Of a stretch of 64,000 nucleotides of DNA, positions 59,916-64,000 are shown piece by piece. The notes under the pieces are model-generated. The model saw only the letters and a list, made by a program, of their open reading frames with translations. It searched no databases and was not told the origin of the DNA. Each line of letters opens with the position of its first letter. Position 1 is the stretch's first letter. Source of the stretch: an uncultured Drancourtella sp. (GTDB lineage: Bacteria > Bacillota > Clostridia > Lachnospirales > Lachnospiraceae); the NCBI GenBank assembly GCA_937880845.1, contig CALFLL010000012.1, positions 1-64,000 on the forward strand. The letters run 5' to 3'. The translations under genes and the position numbers were made by a program.

Positions 59916-60539
59916 ATGAAGTGGAAAGATGCTAAGATGGAGAAAACCAGCTTGCATGGAGCAGATTTAAGTTGGGCAGAAGGAGAAGGAACAAATTTTG
60001 GTGGAGCGGATTTTACGGAATGTGATCTTGAACATGCCAGATTTCGTGGCTGCTCGTTTCGCAGCGCAGATTTTAGAAAGGCGTCCTTGTATGCTGCCGA
60101 CTTTCGCGGCTGCGATCTTACTGGAGCCGATCTGCGAGGAGCAGATGTCCGCATGGCCATTCTTTCTGAGGCCATTCTTACAGGGGTCAGGACAGATGAT
60201 GCTACCCTTGGATGGAAGATGCACTGTCCGGAACAAGGGGCTTTTCTTGCCTACAAGAAGTGTGTCTATGACCGAATCGTTCAGCTTTTGATCCCTGCTG
60301 ATGCCAGGAGAAGTTCGGCAACCGCACCGACCTGCCGCTGTGACAAAGCAAAAGTCCTGACTATCAAAAACTTTGATGAAACAAAAGAATTTGACGAAGC
60401 ATGGTCACTGGTGGATGAGAACTTTGTCTATCGGAAAGGACAGTGGGTATATGCTGATTCCTTTGACGAAGACAGGTGGAAAGATTCCACCCATGGCATC
60501 CACTTCTGGATGACAAGAGAAGAAGCGATGGAATATTAA
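59916..60539 (+). CDS. Pentapeptide-repeat protein with C-terminal DUF5758-like region
   Basis: A 207-aa protein. Residues about 10-95 hold some 14 A(D/N)-L-x-x type pentapeptide repeats (G-A-D-L-S, G-A-D-F-T, S-A-D-F-R, A-A-D-F-R, G-A-D-L-R), forming a right-handed helix of Phe/Leu stacks. Residues about 100-205 form a second domain with C-x-E-x-G-A-F-L-A-Y-K-K and a final G-I-H-F-W-M-T-R-E-E-A. The role is unknown; some pentapeptide proteins protect gyrase, but nothing here shows that. Confidence 0.85.
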   Translation: MKWKDAKMEKTSLHGADLSWAEGEGTNFGGADFTECDLEHARFRGCSFRSADFRKASLYAADFRGCDLTGADLRGADVRMAILSEAILTGVRTDDATLGWKMHCPEQGAFLAYKKCVYDRIVQLLIPADARRSSATAPTCRCDKAKVLTIKNFDETKEFDEAWSLVDENFVYRKGQWVYADSFDEDRWKDSTHGIHFWMTREEAMEY

Positions 60540-60562
60540 GGATTTTGTTCTAAAAAAATCAT

Positions 60563-60850
60563 TCATCCGTGTTTGCGATTTCTTCAACATCACGGATTTG
60601 GATACAGACATTCATGGTAATATCTTTTCCGTTAAAAAATAAATCCCATCCATTACAGTATCTCCTTTCTGGATTTAAAAATGAGGTGTTCAAGAGCGAA
60701 CGCAGTATGAAAAGACACTTGATTATTTACTTTGCTGTATCGGAGTCTTTCAACGGCTTCTGCAACAGGACCAATTAGAACATCATAAGAATGCTGAATT
60801 CCACCATTGATACGGTTAGATTTGATAAATTCAAGCCACTTCTACATAAT
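60563..60850 (-). pseudogene. Decayed DUF3990/DUF3791 toxin-antitoxin module
   Basis: Minus-strand reading from about 60830 to the TAA at 60653 gives W-L-E-F-I-K-S-N-R, then H-S-Y-D-V-L-I-G-P-V-A and V-E-R-L-R-Y-S-K, V-S-F-H-T-A-F-A-L-E. This matches the C-terminal half of the DUF3990 protein at 29153 (Y-D-I-V-I-G-G-V-A, I-K-R-L-R-Y-E-K, F-R-T-Q-T-A-L-E). The front half is gone and a frameshift lies near 60835. An overlapping ATG starts a partner-like reading (N-G-K-D-I-T-M-N-V to 60563) that is also out of frame. Outside this remnant the stretch 60540-60900 holds no gene that I can see. Confidence 0.7.
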
Positions 60851-60903
60851 GAAGTGTTTCTTCAAAAAATCCTCCCTTTTCCAACATGCAGGAACCGAAT
60901 CGC

Positions 60904-60932
60904 TTTACCTTCCTGCAAGTTCGTGTTATAAT
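60904..60932 (+). promoter_or_regulatory. Promoter of the folate operon
   Basis: TTTACC (60904-60909), 17-bp spacer, TATAAT (60927-60932), placing the start of transcription about 10 bases ahead of the riboswitch. Confidence 0.65.
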
Positions 60933-60950
60933 GCAGAGGAAAATAAAAAA

Positions 60951-61050
60951 GCAGAGTAGGAATATGTGCGTTAAGTGCCGTACGGACGGGGAGTTGCCGA
61001 TGGACGAAAAGAGATTTCTTGCGGTGCATATTCCGCATCCCGCTGTTGCA
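60951..61050 (+). ncRNA. Tetrahydrofolate (THF-I) riboswitch
   Basis: The sequence follows the THF-I aptamer pattern: AGAGTAG at 60954, GCGTTAAGTG at 60968-60977, the GGGGAGTTGCC region, ACGAA near 61004, CGGTGCAT near 61022, and GCATCCCGCT near 61035-61044. The closing stem is formed by GCAG at 60951 and CTGT at 61042. It lies ahead of folT, thyA and folA, a folate uptake and use operon, as expected. A separate SD-masking stem follows at 61066-61112. Confidence 0.88.
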
Positions 61051-61065
61051 CATAGACAGATAAGG

Positions 61066-61112
61066 TATACCTGCTGTGCGTGGCAAAAGGAGTCTACTGC
61101 AAAGGAGGTATA
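61066..61112 (+). promoter_or_regulatory. SD-masking expression platform of the THF riboswitch
   Basis: TATACCT (61066-61072) is the exact complement of AGGTATA (61106-61112), which overlaps the AAAGGAGG ribosome-binding site of folT. Pairing would block initiation at 61118. Ligand-coupled switching is inferred. Confidence 0.55.
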
Positions 61113-61117
61113 TTTTT

Positions 61118-61693
61118 ATGAGAAAAATGAAACATTTAAAAACCATGTTCCGGGAATCGCTGGAAGAGTTAAAGGACAGCCGTACCCTTGTGGTAGTGGC
61201 CATGCTTCTTGCATCGGCTGTTGTTCTTATGATATTCGGAACCGTGCAACTGACAGAATTTTTGAAGGTTGGATTTTCTTTCCTTCCAAATGAGCTGGCT
61301 GCCATGCTGTTTGGCCCGGCTGTTGGAGGAATCGTTGCCGGAACGGCAGACATTTTAAAATATCTTGCAAAGCCGGTAGGCGCGTTCTTTCCCGGATTTA
61401 CCATCAGTGCCATTTTAGGGGGCATGATCTATGGGATAATCCTTTATAAGAAACCGTTATCTGTGAAGAGGATCATCGCAGCCAAGGTAATCGTAGCATT
61501 GTTTATCAACAGCTTTTTAAATACGGCCTGGTTGATGCTCATGTACGGAAATTCTTTTTTCGCCATGCTTCCGGTACGGATTTTAAAACAGATTCTGATG
61601 GTGCCGTTGGAAACGATTTTATTTTACCTTGTAGTAAAAACCCTTTCCAAGGCTCATGTTTTTGCAATGATAAAATCCAAAAGACAGAAATAG
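61118..61693 (+). CDS. folT: Folate ECF transporter S component
   Basis: A 191-aa membrane protein with five to six helices. It is the substrate-binding (S) subunit of an energy-coupling-factor transporter; the shared EcfA/EcfT module is elsewhere. The F-L-K-V-G-F-S-F-L-P-N-E-L region near 54-66 and the G-A-F-F-P-G-F-T segment near 100-107 are typical of the FolT group. The THF riboswitch upstream and thyA/folA downstream fix the substrate as folate. The ATG at 61118 follows AAAGGAGG; a GTG at 61076 lies ahead of that site. Confidence 0.9.
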   Translation: MRKMKHLKTMFRESLEELKDSRTLVVVAMLLASAVVLMIFGTVQLTEFLKVGFSFLPNELAAMLFGPAVGGIVAGTADILKYLAKPVGAFFPGFTISAILGGMIYGIILYKKPLSVKRIIAAKVIVALFINSFLNTAWLMLMYGNSFFAMLPVRILKQILMVPLETILFYLVVKTLSKAHVFAMIKSKRQK

Positions 61694-61708
61694 AAAAGGA
61701 GTGACAAG

Positions 61709-62557
61709 ATGAGTTACGCAGATCAAGTGTTTGTAAAGATGTGCCGTGATATTATTGACAACGGCACGAGTACAGAAGGAGAGAAGGTGCGCCCGAAATG
61801 GGAAGACGGTACACCTGCTTATACCATCAAGCAGTTTGCAGTTGTAAACCGCTATGATTTATCAAAGGAGTTTCCGGCACTGACCCTTCGAAAGACAGGA
61901 ATCAAAAGCTGTACCGATGAGCTTTTGTGGATTTGGCAGAGAAAGTCCAACAATATCCACGATTTGAAGCCTCATATCTGGGACAGCTGGGCAGATGCGG
62001 ATGGCTCCATCGGAAAGGCATATGGTTATCAGATGAGCGTCAAGCATCAGTACAAAGAAGGGATGATGGATCAGGTAGACAGAGTGATTTATGATCTGAA
62101 GCATAACCCGTACAGCAGAAGGATTTTGACAAATATTTATGTCCATCAGGATCTGCACGAGATGAATCTGTATCCTTGTGCATACAGCATGACATTTAAT
62201 GTGACAAAGCATCCGGACAGTGAAAAGCTTGTGCTAAACGGAATTCTAAACCAGCGTTCCCAGGATGTCCTTGCAGCGAATAACTGGAATGTCTGCCAGT
62301 ATGCTGTTTTGATGCATATGCTGGCGCAGGTTTGTGATATGCAGGTAGGAGAGTTTGTCCATGTGATCGCAGACGCTCATATTTATGACAGGCATATCCC
62401 TCTTGTGGAAGAGCTGATTAAAAGAGAACAGCATCCGGCACCGAAATTCTGGCTGAATCCGGAGATCAAAGATTTCTATGATTTTACGCCGGATGATGTG
62501 CGTCTGGATGATTATGTGACAGGAGAGCAGATCAAGAATATCCCAATCGCGATATAA
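61709..62557 (+). CDS. thyA: Thymidylate synthase
   Basis: A 282-aa ThyA that makes dTMP from dUMP using methylene-tetrahydrofolate, releasing dihydrofolate. The catalytic Cys is in L-Y-P-C-A-Y-S near residue 155. Q-R-S-Q-D-V near 182 binds phosphate and D-A-H-I-Y near 223 contacts dUMP. The P-C-A-Y in place of the common P-C-H marks a variant branch of the family. GAGTGAC precedes the ATG. It is directly followed by folA, which recycles the dihydrofolate. Confidence 0.94.
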   Translation: MSYADQVFVKMCRDIIDNGTSTEGEKVRPKWEDGTPAYTIKQFAVVNRYDLSKEFPALTLRKTGIKSCTDELLWIWQRKSNNIHDLKPHIWDSWADADGSIGKAYGYQMSVKHQYKEGMMDQVDRVIYDLKHNPYSRRILTNIYVHQDLHEMNLYPCAYSMTFNVTKHPDSEKLVLNGILNQRSQDVLAANNWNVCQYAVLMHMLAQVCDMQVGEFVHVIADAHIYDRHIPLVEELIKREQHPAPKFWLNPEIKDFYDFTPDDVRLDDYVTGEQIKNIPIAI

Positions 62558-62570
62558 GGAGGAGATACAG

Positions 62571-63062
62571 ATGAATTTGATCGTTGCGGTAGATAAAAAC
62601 TGGGCCATCGGAAACAAAAACAAACTGCTTGTAAGCATTCCGGCAGATATGAAGTTTTTCCGGGAAACGACGGTAGGAAAAGTAGTTGTCATGGGAAGAA
62701 AGACGCTGGAGAGTTTTCCGGGAGGACAGCCGTTAAAGAAAAGGACCAATATTGTATTGACAAAGGACCCAAATTATCAGGTGAAGGATGCCCTTGTATT
62801 CCATGATGTGGAAAATCTTTTAGAGGAACTGAAAAAATACCCGGACGAAGAGATTTATGTCATCGGAGGGGAAAGCATTTACCGCCAGATGCTTCCGTAT
62901 TGTACGGATGCTTATGTGACTCGTATTGACCACGCTTATGAAGCGGACACTTTCTTCCCGAATCTGGATGAAGATAAGGAATGGGTGCTGGAAGGAGAAA
63001 GCGATGAACAGACATATTTTGACCTGGAATATGTCTTTACAAAATACAAAAGAATCAAGTAA
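62571..63062 (+). CDS. folA: Dihydrofolate reductase
   Basis: A 163-aa DHFR: L-I-V-A-V-D-K-N-W-A-I-G-N at residues 3-15, P-A-D-M-K-F-F-R near 25 (substrate-binding acidic residue), M-G-R-K-T-L-E-S-F-P near 43-52, and V-I-G-G-E-S-I-Y near 98-105. It regenerates tetrahydrofolate, the riboswitch ligand. GGAGGAG precedes the ATG, 13 bp after thyA. Confidence 0.96.
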   Translation: MNLIVAVDKNWAIGNKNKLLVSIPADMKFFRETTVGKVVVMGRKTLESFPGGQPLKKRTNIVLTKDPNYQVKDALVFHDVENLLEELKKYPDEEIYVIGGESIYRQMLPYCTDAYVTRIDHAYEADTFFPNLDEDKEWVLEGESDEQTYFDLEYVFTKYKRIK

Positions 63063-63083
63063 AATAACGAGGAGAGAAAGCAG

Positions 63084-63833
63084 ATGGAGGCGTATACAGG
63101 ATTTGCGGAGGTGTATGACACCTTTATGGATAATATTCCTTATGAGGAATGGACAGCCTATATCAGAGAGAGTTTAATGGAATACGATATTACAGACGGG
63201 CTGGTTCTGGATCTTGGATGTGGTACCGGTACCATGACAGAGCTTCTGGCGGGATACGGTTACGATATGATCGGAGTGGATAATTCCGAGGACATGCTGG
63301 AGATTGCCATGGAGAAGAAGCAGCAGTCCGGACATGATATTCTTTATCTCCTTCAGGATATGCGTGAATTTGAACTGTATGGGACCGTAAGAGCCATTGT
63401 TAGTGCATGTGATTCGTTAAACTACATCACAGAACCGGAAGAATTAAAAGAAGTTTTCCGTCTGGTGAACAATTATCTGGATCCGAAGGGGCTATTTCTT
63501 TTTGATTTCAACACGGAATATAAATACCGGGAAATCCTTGGGGATACCACCATTGCAGAGAGCAGGGAAGAGTGCAGTTTCATCTGGGACAATTATTATG
63601 ACGAAGAAGAAAAGATCAACGAATACGATCTGACATTGTTTGTACAGGAGGGGAAACTGTACCGTAAGTTTGAGGAAACCCATTACCAGAGAGCATATAC
63701 GCTAAAGGAAATGAAAGAGTTTTTAAAAGAAGCAGGACTTGAGTTTGTGACTGCTTATGATGCTTTTACAAAGAATATGCCGGATGAACAAAGCGAGCGT
63801 ATTTATGTGATTGCAAGAGAGCAGGGAAAATAA
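63084..63833 (+). CDS. Class I SAM-dependent methyltransferase
   Basis: A 249-aa methyltransferase. Motif I L-D-L-G-C-G-T-G is near residues 43-50, motif II acidic residue in G-V-D-N-S near 66, and Q-D-M-R-E-F near 90 forms the cofactor pocket. The start G-F-A-E-V-Y-D-x-F-M-D is common in this uncharacterised group. Substrate is unknown. It follows folA by 21 bp and is 20 bp ahead of hslO. Confidence 0.9.
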   Translation: MEAYTGFAEVYDTFMDNIPYEEWTAYIRESLMEYDITDGLVLDLGCGTGTMTELLAGYGYDMIGVDNSEDMLEIAMEKKQQSGHDILYLLQDMREFELYGTVRAIVSACDSLNYITEPEELKEVFRLVNNYLDPKGLFLFDFNTEYKYREILGDTTIAESREECSFIWDNYYDEEEKINEYDLTLFVQEGKLYRKFEETHYQRAYTLKEMKEFLKEAGLEFVTAYDAFTKNMPDEQSERIYVIAREQGK

Positions 63834-63853
63834 AGACAGAAAGAGGAAATACA

Positions 63854-64000
63854 ATGAAAGATTATCTTGTTAGAGCAACAGCAGCAGGAGGGCAGATTCG
63901 TGCTTTTGCCGTTTCATCCAAAGAAATGGTAGAAACTGCCAGAAAACATCATAATACAAGCCCGGTGGCAACGGCAGCCCTGGGACGTCTTTTGACGGCA
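63854..64000 (+). CDS. hslO: Hsp33 redox-regulated chaperone, 5' end
   Basis: The first 49 codons, cut by the window edge. The opening D-Y-L-V-R-A-T-A-A-G-G-Q-I-R-A-F-A-V and the later A-T-A-A-L-G-R-L-L-T are typical of Hsp33. The zinc-binding cysteines that sense oxidation lie beyond the window. AAGAGGAAA precedes the ATG. Confidence 0.9.
   Translation, partial: MKDYLVRATAAGGQIRAFAVSSKEMVETARKHHNTSPVATAALGRLLTA

Noticed and set aside
60886..61293. 135-codon plus-strand open frame over the riboswitch
   Set aside because: It overlaps the THF aptamer and the folT start and shows no protein-like pattern.

Overview
The window is from a spore-forming, low-GC Gram-positive bacterium, most likely a gut member of the Lachnospiraceae (Clostridia). 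The evidence is gene content: a division/cell-wall (dcw) cluster with a sporulation-type PBP and SEDS protein, spoIIGA-sigE, sigG, spoVT, cotJABC, the SCIFF peptide with its radical-SAM maturase, HemZ, a bile salt hydrolase and many AGGAGG ribosome-binding sites. No rRNA is present, so genus and species cannot be named from the sequence alone.

Layout. 1-2.8 kb (minus strand): the spore-coat operon cotJA-cotJB-cotJC, in which cotJC is split by a 1,595-bp element carrying a short serine recombinase and a stand-alone Spo0A-type DNA-binding domain. 2.9-5.4 kb: a SEDS protein, a DegV protein and a small membrane protein. 5.4-17 kb: the dcw cluster, mraZ-rsmH-ftsL-pbp-pbp-mraY-murD-ftsW/spoVE-divIB-ftsZ. 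17-21.2 kb: spoIIGA-sigE, a beta-CASP RNase, sigG. 21.3-28.9 kb: housekeeping genes (HAD phosphatase, pth, mfd, prsA-like foldase, yqeY). 28.9-29.9 kb: a DUF3791/DUF3990 toxin-antitoxin-like operon. 30-32.7 kb: spoVT, a TIGR04086 membrane protein, scfA (SCIFF) and its maturase. 32.7-44.4 kb: secDF, recJ-like, relA, a metallo-hydrolase, hemZ, hisS, aspS. 44.5-58 kb: an accessory region with a SARP-type regulator behind a G10 tract, two paralogous small QN-x-WQG proteins, an MNT/HEPN pair, a truncated ATPase, and a surface-fibre locus (vWA protein, SipW-type peptidases, TasA/camelysin-like proteins, anchored proteins). 58-60.9 kb: a decaying stretch holding a bile salt hydrolase, two tRNA-Gly genes, a pentapeptide protein and a dead DUF3990 module. 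60.9-64 kb: a tetrahydrofolate riboswitch ahead of folT-thyA-folA, then a methyltransferase and the start of hslO.

Main discovery. Joining the two cotJC parts at a shared 7-bp core (GAAGAAT) restores a continuous 201-codon CotJC and rebuilds its E-E-L-A-H-M-E metal-ligand motif. The excised circle would carry a perfect 11-bp inverted repeat around the core. This is the architecture of a developmentally excised 'skin'-type element, reduced to about 1.6 kb and two genes. Its putative regulator is a bare Spo0A effector domain, which would tie excision to sporulation. That regulatory role is inferred; the split gene, the core repeats and the inverted arms are read directly from the sequence.

A second notable locus is the SipW/TasA-like surface-fibre cluster. 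A deletion there has fused a signal peptidase gene to a camelysin-like gene and destroyed both.
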